Positions 1-6,886 of a DNA stretch of 11,053 nt are shown piece by piece. Under the pieces are notes generated by a model. It had not been told where the DNA came from, did no database searches, and was given only the letters and a program-made list of their open reading frames with translations. Every line of letters begins with the position of its first letter. The first letter of the stretch is position 1. Position numbers and translations under genes: made by a program. Source of the stretch: Anaerolineales bacterium (GTDB taxonomy: Bacteria > Chloroflexota > Anaerolineae > Anaerolineales > E44-bin32); contig JAUWFP010000050.1 in NCBI GenBank assembly GCA_030606845.1, forward strand, positions 1 through 11,053. Reading direction: 5' to 3'.

Positions 1-87
1 GAATCCACAGCGGTGTAGGCGCACTGCCACACCTGTCGCCAGGTCACCCCCACCCCGAATAATGATGAGTGGTCTTTCAATTTCCAC
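1..87 (-). CDS. yqeB: YqeB-like (EF2563 family) selenium-dependent molybdenum hydroxylase maturation protein, N-terminal 29 codons only
   Basis: Reading the minus strand from a GTG at 87-85 to the window edge gives an open frame of 29 codons. Its core reads IIIRGGGDLATGVAVRLHR, about residues 8-26. This glycine-rich Rossmann-like start (RGGGDLATG followed by RLHR and GF) is, as I know the family, the hallmark N-terminus of the YqeB / EF2563 proteins. These travel with selenium-dependent molybdenum hydroxylases and are thought to help insert selenium into, or mature, the molybdenum cofactor. The frame has no ATG nearby. GTG is the plausible start because it lies 2 bases after the TAA stop of the upstream Mo subunit (92-90), which suggests translational coupling; the upstream GGGAAAG is only a weak ribosome binding site. 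The rest of the gene lies outside the window. A generic NAD-binding protein is the main alternative, but the motif match is good. Confidence 0.77.
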   Translation of the reverse strand, partial: MEIERPLIIIRGGGDLATGVAVRLHRCGF

Positions 88-89
88 GC

Positions 90-2312
90 TTATTGAATCT
101 TTCCCATGCCGCGCAGGACTCGCTCAGGCGTCAGCGGAAACGAATCGAACCAGGTGCCAAGCGCATCGTGAACCGCGGCGATGACGGCGGGCGCCAACGG
201 GATATAGGGCATCTCAGCCATCCCTCGCGCCCCCCAGGGGCCAATAGGGTCGGGATATTCAAGGATCAGCGATTCGACGTTGTCTGGGATGTCCAACACA
301 GTGGGAATGAGATAGGTCGAGAGCTGACCGGTCTGGACGTAGCCACCCTCCTGTTGAAAATCCTCCAGAACTGCGTAGCCAATCGCCTGAACGACTGCCC
401 CTTCGATCTGTCCTTCAACCAACTGTGGGTTGATCGCCTGCCCTACATCATTGGCAGAAATAACATCCAGGACGCGTATTGCGCCGGTCTCCGTGTCCAC
501 CTCAACTGAGACAACCTGAGCGACATAACCGTACGCAAAATTTGGTTCCGACTTACCCGTTTTCGGGTCAAGAGGTGTAGTCGCTGGTGGACGGTACTGA
601 TAAAAAGCGATGGCCGGTCGTTCCCCATCTTTCCACTTTACCAGCGCTTCTTCAGCCGCACCTCGGATCGCATTTCCGCTCATGAAAGTCAAACGTGAGG
701 CTGATGCGGATCCCGAATCCGCGGTTTGCGCCGTATCAGAGACGATCAAGTGGACCTTCTCAATCGGGACTCCAACCGCCTCAGCGGTCATCTGCGCCAT
801 CGCCGTATGCGTCCCTTGCCCGACTTCCGCACCTGCGTGATGCAGAACGACTTCCTCAATCTCGGACACGCCGTGTAATTCGATCTCCGCTGAACACTGC
901 TCCGGCGCACCGAACGAGAAGCCAACGTTCTTGAAGCCACAGGCGAAACCCACACCATGCCGGAGGTGCGCTTCCTGTGTGTCATCAGGAGTTTTTGGCT
1001 CAGGTCTGCTCCAACCACGCCCTGTGTGTTTCCAACCGGCTCTTTCTGCAGCCTTTTCGACGACTTTGTCGATGCTTACGCCCTTCGGTAGAGGTGTATC
1101 CACGGAGAGAAGAGAACCTTCTTTCAGCAGGTTCCGAACCCTGATCTCCACCGGATCAATCCCGAGCGATTCTGCCAGCTTGTTCATCTGCCCCTCGGCA
1201 GCAAATGCCCCCTGTGGTCCTCCAAAACCTCGGAAGGCGCCGCCAGGAATGTGATTTGTATACACAGAATATGCATCTACCTTCACGTTCGGAATCTCAT
1301 AAGGGCCCGTGCACATCATGGTGGCATTCCCGAGAACCTTGGTAGAGGTATATGCGTATGCACCACCGTCCTGGATCACATCAACCTCAGCAGCTGTGAG
1401 AATACCTTCTTTCGTGGCACCCCATTTCGTCCTCAAGATGAAAGGATGCCGCTTGTGATGACCGATAATTGATTCCTCCCGGGACCAAATGATCTTGACC
1501 GGTCTATCGATACCCTGCTGGTGTAAACGATAGACGGCGAGAGCCAGGGCGATCTGGATCGACATATCCTCCCGCCCACCGAACGCCCCTCCAATCGCCG
1601 GGTAGATCACTCGGATCTGATCCCGCGGCAGCCCCAATGCGTGGGCAACTTGTTCCTGGTCTTCATGCGTCCATTGTCCGGCGGCTTCGATCGTCACCCG
1701 CCCTTCTTCATCTATATAACTTATTCCCGCTTCTGGCTGAAGATACGCATGCTCTTGAGAGGGTGTATGGTATTCCCCTTCGATAATCACATCCGCTGCC
1801 CCAAAACCCGCCTCTATATCCCCCTTCCGAATCTGGTAATGGCAAAAGACATTGCTGCCATTGTCGGGGTGGATGAGGGGGCTTGATTCACGCATCGCTT
1901 CCAGTGGCTCCAGAAGCACTGGCAAGTCATCGTACTCCACCACGATGCGTTTGACCGCCTCCTCGGCGACCGCTTCTGTGTCGGCAATAACCAGCGCGAC
2001 CTGGTCGCCAATAAAACGGACCCGGTCGGTATAGGGCTTGGATGACCCCGGACCACACAGTACAGGCTGATCGGGCATGATGAGGCCATACTCGTTTACA
2101 GGCACGTCCTTGGCGGTGAAGACCGCCACGACACCAGGGATGGATTTAGCAGAGGTACTATCGATCTTTGTTACGCGTGCGTGAGGTCGACCCGCAAACA
2201 GAATCTTCATATGTGCCTGGTTGGGTCGGTTGATATCCCCCGGGTAAAGGACCTTTCCAGTGACTTTACCTACAGCGTCGACGCGCTGGATCGATTTCCC
2301 AATCACAGACAT
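90..2312 (-). CDS. Xanthine dehydrogenase family molybdopterin-binding (large) subunit
   Basis: This 740-residue protein is a complete Mo-binding subunit of the XDH/aldehyde oxidase family, close to the usual length of about 750-780. The alpha/beta hammerhead domain covers about residues 15-130 and the two MoCo-binding domains follow. Family motifs are present: SQEHAYLQPE (185-194, Gln186 at the position of the conserved Mo-site Gln of XDH), GGAFGGRE (241-248), AFRGFGGPQ (359-367, Arg361 at the position of the substrate Arg of bovine XDH), AEVGQG (495-500), SGSASASR (533-540) and GARGMAEMP (694-702, with Glu700 at the catalytic base position). It has no Fe-S or FAD domain, so it needs a partner, most likely the FAD/2Fe-2S fusion at 4608-6041. 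The ATG at 2312 has GGAG 6 bases upstream. The stretch between the SASASR motif and the following YGYVAQ segment (about 555-593) is short. XDH-like active-site residues favour a purine or N-heterocycle substrate, but the exact substrate cannot be read from sequence. Confidence 0.95.
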   Translation of the reverse strand: MSVIGKSIQRVDAVGKVTGKVLYPGDINRPNQAHMKILFAGRPHARVTKIDSTSAKSIPGVVAVFTAKDVPVNEYGLIMPDQPVLCGPGSSKPYTDRVRFIGDQVALVIADTEAVAEEAVKRIVVEYDDLPVLLEPLEAMRESSPLIHPDNGSNVFCHYQIRKGDIEAGFGAADVIIEGEYHTPSQEHAYLQPEAGISYIDEEGRVTIEAAGQWTHEDQEQVAHALGLPRDQIRVIYPAIGGAFGGREDMSIQIALALAVYRLHQQGIDRPVKIIWSREESIIGHHKRHPFILRTKWGATKEGILTAAEVDVIQDGGAYAYTSTKVLGNATMMCTGPYEIPNVKVDAYSVYTNHIPGGAFRGFGGPQGAFAAEGQMNKLAESLGIDPVEIRVRNLLKEGSLLSVDTPLPKGVSIDKVVEKAAERAGWKHTGRGWSRPEPKTPDDTQEAHLRHGVGFACGFKNVGFSFGAPEQCSAEIELHGVSEIEEVVLHHAGAEVGQGTHTAMAQMTAEAVGVPIEKVHLIVSDTAQTADSGSASASRLTFMSGNAIRGAAEEALVKWKDGERPAIAFYQYRPPATTPLDPKTGKSEPNFAYGYVAQVVSVEVDTETGAIRVLDVISANDVGQAINPQLVEGQIEGAVVQAIGYAVLEDFQQEGGYVQTGQLSTYLIPTVLDIPDNVESLILEYPDPIGPWGARGMAEMPYIPLAPAVIAAVHDALGTWFDSFPLTPERVLRGMGKIQ

Positions 2313-2378
2313 TCAGGGCTCCAAGCGATTGTTTTTTCGAGTAACACTAGACCCTCTAACCGGATGACCTGCGGTGAC

Positions 2379-4085
2379 TTACGATCGCTGTCGCTCCAAT
2401 TCAAGGTCGAATATGCGTCGCAAAACCGCGATGCTAATGGCGTAGGTTGGGTCCATGCCGAAATAGGACAGCGAGCCAGCCCCCAGGTTCTTCCCTCGGG
2501 TCAGTGGGGTATCGGATGCATAGTGGAGGACGCCCAGGTCAAATGGCAGACCATATAGGTTGACGATCTCATTTATTGGATATCGTTTTGGACGGAAGAG
2601 TTCATATACAGCTGATAAATAAGGGCTTGCCTCCATCTCGATGTCTGTATAACCCTCTCGATAGAATACATCCATGTAGCGCGGCGTTTGCAGGAACGTA
2701 CCCAGCACACTTACGGCTTTCTGATTGTCGAGAACTGTGCCATAAACCAGATCATCACGAAGATCGGCAGCGCTGAAGGAATTCTCGAAGAGATATGTGT
2801 TGCGTGAATGCTCGTCATGAATTACTGCCGGGATCATCACATCGCCAATGACGCCGTTCAGAGTCGCCGCCTTGCCCATGACATAAACCCCGCGCAATTC
2901 TCCAAAGCGTGTAGCAGCATTCGAGAGGATCAGGTAAGCCGCCATCCCCAGTGGATAGTCGATATTCATAACAATCGCGTCAGAGTCTTTAAGCCGATCG
3001 AGATCCTCACGCTGGAGCCGAGGGTCGATCCAATCGGGGCGAATATGCTTAAGTTCGATAATCTGAGCCTCTACATCGAAAGCATGTTCGTTATGAACGC
3101 GTATGATTCCAGAATCTCTTTCGGCTTTTGAGCGTTGACTGAGTGCATCTTTACCATGGTCCGACCGCACGTACTTCTTAAGCGTGTAGTAAAGGAAATT
3201 TTCCCGGCTGGAGGGGATCTGCCTGGATTTGATCTCCTCCCACTCTTCCAGGAGGTCATGGCACTCCGGCTGCTGCAGATAACGGACAAGCTCTTCTTCA
3301 TGGCGGAGGGCATAACCGCTGATTAAGTTGACGATGCTGTGGGCGTTGCTGGAAACGAAATAAACCGGTCGCTGCAGGATGGAAGGGATGGCATCCTCGA
3401 CACATTCCCACCAGATTTGGGTCGCCTGGCGGTAATCATTCAAAGAACCTGCTAAGAGACGGATATTTAATCGTTTCTCTTTCGAGGCAATTGCGCTGAG
3501 CTCCGACCAGAACGACTCGCCCCAGGTCTCGCGCAATCTCCTCAAATCGTCGGTTTTGATCGCCAAAGCGGCAGCCAGAACTGCAAGCCCCTCATCCGTA
3601 TCGATCGGGTCGTCTAGAAACGATCTTACCTGTTCACCCTGCAATAGATGATGAAATTTATTCCACTCGATTTGGTAGGCTGTTAATAGCGGAACCATAT
3701 CGTCGATATCTGAGCGGCTTGCGATGTAGCAGGCAAGTGTATCTTTCCCATCGAAGAAACTCCTCCGACGGCGAGCCTGCGCCACAGCCGGCTGCCACTT
3801 CTCAACATTTCCGAATCCCTTCTGTTCGAAAACAGCCTGGCTTTGGCCAAGCACAACCCGCTCCACATCCACGATGCAAGGGGGGAGGCGAAGAGAACTA
3901 TAAATTAGCGCCGACGTATCCAGAACTTCAGAACGCGCATCCGGATGAAGAGATGACCCCATGTTCGTGTGAACTTCCTCAAGCGAACGCACTCGTACAT
4001 CCATTGTGGAACGTAATAGCGAGTAATAAGTGCGCATATAAAGCTCAATTTCCTCAGAGCCTGTTCTTGGTACGGTTCTATCCAT
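2379..4085 (-). CDS. Uncharacterised protein with C-terminal nucleoside phosphorylase / AMP nucleosidase-like domain
   Basis: This 568-residue protein has no function I can name; it may belong to a DUF-type family (DUF6909 is my recollection, not verified). Residues 1-340 look mostly helical, with no signal peptide or membrane segment. Residues about 345-560 carry features of the PNP/UDP phosphorylase fold: VYVMGKAATLNGVIGDVMIP (400-419) resembles the core strand-loop ending GDVVIP; YGTVLD (448-453) resembles the GxV strand; DIEMEAS (481-487) matches the EME ribose-binding motif; and HYASDTPLTRG (521-531) matches the strand ending in the catalytic Ser-Asp, here Ser524-Asp525. The visible domain is short and I do not see the N-terminal phosphate-binding glycine loop. 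A helical N-terminal half in front of a nucleosidase-like domain recalls AMP nucleosidase (Amn). The ATG at 4085 has GAGG 7 bases upstream, overlapping the stop of the membrane protein gene (9-base gap). Purine nucleoside or nucleotide cleavage feeding the hydroxylases is inference. Confidence 0.8.
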   Translation of the reverse strand: MDRTVPRTGSEEIELYMRTYYSLLRSTMDVRVRSLEEVHTNMGSSLHPDARSEVLDTSALIYSSLRLPPCIVDVERVVLGQSQAVFEQKGFGNVEKWQPAVAQARRRRSFFDGKDTLACYIASRSDIDDMVPLLTAYQIEWNKFHHLLQGEQVRSFLDDPIDTDEGLAVLAAALAIKTDDLRRLRETWGESFWSELSAIASKEKRLNIRLLAGSLNDYRQATQIWWECVEDAIPSILQRPVYFVSSNAHSIVNLISGYALRHEEELVRYLQQPECHDLLEEWEEIKSRQIPSSRENFLYYTLKKYVRSDHGKDALSQRSKAERDSGIIRVHNEHAFDVEAQIIELKHIRPDWIDPRLQREDLDRLKDSDAIVMNIDYPLGMAAYLILSNAATRFGELRGVYVMGKAATLNGVIGDVMIPAVIHDEHSRNTYLFENSFSAADLRDDLVYGTVLDNQKAVSVLGTFLQTPRYMDVFYREGYTDIEMEASPYLSAVYELFRPKRYPINEIVNLYGLPFDLGVLHYASDTPLTRGKNLGAGSLSYFGMDPTYAISIAVLRRIFDLELERQRS

Positions 4086-4094
4086 CGATATACC

Positions 4095-4499
4095 TCAATA
4101 TCTTCGTTTCCTTTTCTCATCGCGCTCCCTGCGCTTCTTACGTTTTTCAGCCCTCCGGTCGATCGAGACATCTGTTTCGCCTGGCCGAATAGGAAAGACC
4201 ATCGCGTAGATAACGCTAAGAACAGTGTAGCTTAGGAGTGTGAACAGGAAACCCACGATAATCTTTATCAGCAAACCGCCTCCCAGAAAGGGAGCGAATT
4301 TGGGATAAATGGCAGCTGGGGGTAAGTACATCCAACCGTTCTCGGCGTTGGCGCGCAGAAACCAATCAGCGAAGAAATAACCAGCTGTGGCGAAGAGCGC
4401 AATCAGGATTAATCCCACCCCTCTCCACTTGGGATCTAAACGTTCCTGTTTTTCCCGGTCCTTATCGAGAGATCTAAAGCGGTAGGAATCTCGTCCCAT
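4095..4499 (-). CDS. Small two-helix membrane protein with strongly basic C-terminal tail
   Basis: This 134-residue protein is unrecognised. A charged N-terminal segment (1-26) precedes a first hydrophobic helix at about 28-48 (GLILIALFATAGYFFADWFL). A loop with NGWMYLPPAAIYP follows, then a second long hydrophobic segment at about 72-102. The tail from 115 to 134 is almost all Lys, Arg and Glu, ending KRKRRY. By the positive-inside rule both ends should face the cytoplasm, with the aromatic/proline loop outside. The ATG at 4499 has a very strong ribosome binding site, AGGAGG 8 bases upstream within a longer GAGGAGGAGG run. Its stop lies 9 bases before the nucleosidase-like gene, so the two are probably co-translated. 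A role as a membrane anchor for that protein or for the hydroxylase is possible but unsupported. The basic tail could contact RNA, acidic lipid or an acidic partner. Confidence 0.8.
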   Translation of the reverse strand: MGRDSYRFRSLDKDREKQERLDPKWRGVGLILIALFATAGYFFADWFLRANAENGWMYLPPAAIYPKFAPFLGGGLLIKIIVGFLFTLLSYTVLSVIYAMVFPIRPGETDVSIDRRAEKRKKRRERDEKRKRRY

Positions 4500-4512
4500 G
4501 GCAGCTTCCTCC

Positions 4513-4537
4513 TCCTCGGCTCGCTAAGAGCGGAGGA
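4513..4537 (-). promoter_or_regulatory. Hairpin in the leader of the membrane protein gene, touching its ribosome binding site
   Basis: Positions 4513-4517 pair with 4533-4537 and 4519-4522 pair with 4528-4531. That gives nine base pairs, one internal mismatch (4518/4532) and a 5-base loop. In the minus-strand transcript the 3' arm is the start of the GAGGAGGAGG run that serves as ribosome binding site, so folding would hide the distal AGGAGG copy while leaving most of the proximal copy (4508-4513) free. There is no T-tract after it, so it is not an intrinsic terminator. Control of translation, or pausing between the two halves of the cluster, is inference. Confidence 0.35.
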
Positions 4538-4569
4538 CTCTTACGATCTAATCCCGTCCGAGAACATCG

Positions 4570-4599
4570 ATAATAAATATACTCCGAACGATAATTGAA
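4570..4599 (-). promoter_or_regulatory. Possible internal sigma70-like promoter upstream of the membrane protein gene
   Basis: The 108-base gap between the FAD/2Fe-2S gene and the membrane protein gene is the largest in the window and locally AT-rich. On the minus strand TATTAT (4575-4570, 5 of 6 to the -10 consensus) lies 18 bases after TTCAAT (4599-4594, only 3 of 6 to the -35 consensus). It could give the three downstream genes and the YqeB-like gene a separate transcript. The match is weak and such strings occur by chance in AT-rich gaps. Confidence 0.22.
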
Positions 4600-4607
4600 T
4601 GGATTCA

Positions 4608-6041
4608 TTACGACCCAGAACCCTGATGCATCTGCTCGGCAGCGCGCTCGAAGGCAGTGATGATCTTATAGTAACCAGTGCAGCGGCACAGGTTACCTGT
4701 AATCGCCTGCTGGATCGAAAAAATATCAGGCTCGGGTTGTTCTTCGAATAGTTTAGCCCCCGCCATCAAGAACCCCGGCGTGCAATATCCGCATTGCACT
4801 GCGCCTTCATCAATAAAAGCTTGCTGCAGCGGATGGAGCTTGTCATCCTGGCTAAGCCCTTCGATGGTAACAATCTCCGCCCCATGCGCCCGTGGTGCGG
4901 GCACCATACAAGCCATCACCGCTACACCGTCGAGATAAACTGTGCAAGCACCGCATTCACCTTCCGCACAACCTTCCTTTGTACCGGTTAACCCCCCTTC
5001 CTCGCGCAAGAGACGCAGAAGAGTTTTATTAAACCCGCTCTTGAAGCTATGCGGTTTCCCATTGATGGTCGTCTCAATCGCCACGTCTTGATGATGCTCC
5101 ACGGAGTCAGATAGGGGTTGAATCGGTCGAAACCCTGACCTTCCCCGCAACATCACTGGTTTCTCGGGGAAATCCTTTTGCTCGTTGTCCTTATTGATCT
5201 CCCGCAGCGCCCGGAGCGTGCAGACTCGCACCATCTCCTGGCGGTAGACTGCGCTTCCCCGTAAATCGTCGATAGGGCGAGCTGCAAGCCCGGCGAGCTC
5301 GGCAGCCTTTTCGATAACATCAGGCTGGAGTTCCTTTCCTGTCAGGTAGGTTTCTGCCTCTGTCGCATGGATAATCGTCGGCGCCACTGAGCCAAGCGTG
5401 ATTGCCGAGTGTTCAATTCGCCCTTCCGTAATCAATATCACTACAGCTGCGTTTACGACCGAAATCGCTTGCGCTCTACGCAACCCGAGTTTAATAAACG
5501 TGCTTCGAGCATTTTCTGCAAGGGCCGGGAAAGCGATGTCGCTCATCAGCTCCCCGTCCCTCATCACTGTTTTTCGGACGCCAGTGTAGAAATCCTCAAT
5601 CGGTATGGTGCGTTCCCCATCCACAGAGAGCAAAGTGAGCTTTGCTCCCAGCGCCATGAGCGGCGGGATGGCATCGTTGGCCGGCGAGGCGGTGATGATG
5701 TTCCCGGCGACCGTTCCGCGGTTGCGGATTTGGGGTGCGCCCACCTGCCAGCAGGCCCGCGCCAGCGCGAATGCCCTCTGTCGAATGAGCTCTGATCCGG
5801 CGCAATGGTTGTGTGTCACCAAAGGACCGAGGTGAACCCAACCGTCATCATCAAGCGTAATCATGTCCTGACCCGGAATGCGTGAAATATCGATTAATAG
5901 TTCCACACCCGGTCGTTGTCCGCGTTCCAATTCAAGGATCAGATCGGTTGCCCCGGCGACGATTCGAGCTCCCTTATCGTGTGCCCCTAGCAGCTCCACG
6001 GCTTCCTGTAAAGTCGCAGGTGTGTAATAACGCGTCCACAT
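4608..6041 (-). CDS. Molybdenum hydroxylase FAD-binding / 2Fe-2S fusion subunit (FAD domain first)
   Basis: This 477-residue protein joins two electron-transfer modules of XDH-type enzymes. Residues 1-285 are the CoxM/XdhB-type FAD domain: AGATDL (29-34), IRNRGTVAGNI (105-115) and ANDAIPPLMALGA (121-133), then the CO-dehydrogenase-flavoprotein C-terminal region. A linker of about 35 residues leads to a full 2Fe-2S subunit (about 320-470). It has all eight cluster cysteines: Cys358, Cys363, Cys366 and Cys378 for the plant-type cluster, and Cys417, Cys420, Cys452 and Cys454 (QCGYC and LCRC) for the second. It should pass electrons from the Mo site of the 740-residue subunit to FAD and on to NAD+ or another acceptor. 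In XDH proteins where these two modules are fused, the usual order is 2Fe-2S then FAD (Rhodobacter XdhA, eukaryotic XDH); here it is reversed. The ATG at 6041 lies 9 bases after the XdhC stop, with a weak ribosome binding site (GAGACGG), suggesting coupling. Confidence 0.95.
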   Translation of the reverse strand: MWTRYYTPATLQEAVELLGAHDKGARIVAGATDLILELERGQRPGVELLIDISRIPGQDMITLDDDGWVHLGPLVTHNHCAGSELIRQRAFALARACWQVGAPQIRNRGTVAGNIITASPANDAIPPLMALGAKLTLLSVDGERTIPIEDFYTGVRKTVMRDGELMSDIAFPALAENARSTFIKLGLRRAQAISVVNAAVVILITEGRIEHSAITLGSVAPTIIHATEAETYLTGKELQPDVIEKAAELAGLAARPIDDLRGSAVYRQEMVRVCTLRALREINKDNEQKDFPEKPVMLRGRSGFRPIQPLSDSVEHHQDVAIETTINGKPHSFKSGFNKTLLRLLREEGGLTGTKEGCAEGECGACTVYLDGVAVMACMVPAPRAHGAEIVTIEGLSQDDKLHPLQQAFIDEGAVQCGYCTPGFLMAGAKLFEEQPEPDIFSIQQAITGNLCRCTGYYKIITAFERAAEQMHQGSGS

Positions 6042-6050
6042 ATTCCGTCT

Positions 6051-6872
6051 CTACTTGCCCTTTCCTTTGCGAGAGCGTTTTGGGGAATGTGCCATTCTTT
6101 CACCAGTTCCACCGTGGCGCAACATAATAATCTGTGCCAGAACGGACACTGCTATCTCCTCCGGTGTTTCAGCGTTTAATTCCAGTCCTATTGGCGACGT
6201 CACGCGGGCGATTTTATCCTCCGTTACACCTAGCTCGCGCAAAGCTTTCACAGTCGTCTCCCAGCGACGCCGCGATCCTATTACACCGATGTACGCCGCG
6301 GAGGTCTCCAACAGCGTCGGTAGACCCTCAACATCCACATCGACGCCGCGTGTGGTCAAGACCAGGTAGGTACTCTCGTGGATGTCCACATGCTCTGGTA
6401 ATTCCTTTAGAGAGCAGGAGAAATACTCATCGGCATCCGGGTGGTGCTCCGGAGTGGCAAAATCCTCCCGATCATCGGCGACAACCACACGAAACCCTAG
6501 CCACTTGGCAAGGTGTACGATGGCTTTCCCGACATGACCTCCACCGGCTACAACAAGGGTTTCATTGGCTTTGATCGGTTCAATAAACACTTCTGCCTCG
6601 CCTCCACAAATGCCCACATCGCCTTTTTCAGGGTCGCGGAAGGCATACACAATTGTCCGTGTTTCGCCATCCTGTAGTGACTCTAGCGCTTCAGCGACCA
6701 CGCGGCTTTCCATCTCACCGCCACCGATCGTTCCATCAATGCGACCATCGGGGAAAACAATCATCTTGCTGCCGGCTCGTCGCGGCACTGCACCCTGGGT
6801 TCGAATCACCGTCGCCAGTGCCGCTGCTCCGCCTTTGCACTCAAGCTCTGCCAGCGTCTGATAGATACCCAC
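6051..6872 (-). CDS. xdhC: XdhC/CoxI family molybdenum cofactor maturation protein
   Basis: This 273-residue protein is full length for XdhC. In Rhodobacter, XdhC binds molybdenum cofactor, protects it, promotes its sulfuration and hands it to the Mo subunit; it is not part of the mature enzyme. The N-terminal XdhC_CoxI domain shows GAVPRRAGSKM (27-37), TIGGGEME (48-55) and GICGG (87-91, with the family Cys at 89). The C-terminal Rossmann domain shows VAGGGHVGKAI (108-118), YIGVIGSRRRW (194-204) and PIGLELNAETPEEIAVSVLA (227-246). The start is GTG at 6872, which overlaps the last base of the pyrophosphatase TAG and has GGAGG 4 bases upstream inside the pyrophosphatase coding region. The C-terminus carries an added basic tail (SPKRSRKGKGK, 263-273) that is not a family motif I know. 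It likely serves one or both hydroxylases here. Confidence 0.95.
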   Translation of the reverse strand: MGIYQTLAELECKGGAAALATVIRTQGAVPRRAGSKMIVFPDGRIDGTIGGGEMESRVVAEALESLQDGETRTIVYAFRDPEKGDVGICGGEAEVFIEPIKANETLVVAGGGHVGKAIVHLAKWLGFRVVVADDREDFATPEHHPDADEYFSCSLKELPEHVDIHESTYLVLTTRGVDVDVEGLPTLLETSAAYIGVIGSRRRWETTVKALRELGVTEDKIARVTSPIGLELNAETPEEIAVSVLAQIIMLRHGGTGERMAHSPKRSRKGKGK

Positions 6873-6886
6873 TAACCCTCCAAAAG
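6870..6886 (-). promoter_or_regulatory. Stop/start overlap (TAGTG) with internal ribosome binding site, ppaC to xdhC
   Basis: The minus strand reads GGAGGGTTAGTG. TAG ends the pyrophosphatase and its G is also the first base of the GTG start of xdhC, while GGAGG lies in the last two sense codons of the pyrophosphatase gene. This arrangement decides the xdhC start (no in-frame ATG gives a better one) and implies translational coupling, so the two proteins are probably made in linked amounts. Confidence 0.8.

Noticed and set aside
69..509. Plus-strand open frame of 146 codons
   Set aside because: It lies opposite the well-supported Mo subunit gene, has no family motif and an unnatural composition rich in Arg, His and Asn; it is a shadow of the minus-strand gene.
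2313..2378. Terminator or promoter in the gap before the 740-residue Mo subunit gene
   Set aside because: Only a 4-bp stem with a long loop is visible, plus a short A-run in the transcript; nothing beyond the GGAG ribosome binding site is supported.
3719..4192. Plus-strand open frame of 157 codons spanning the junction of two minus-strand genes
   Set aside because: No recognisable domain, low-complexity composition, and it overlaps both the nucleosidase-like gene and the membrane protein gene, which have good ribosome binding sites.
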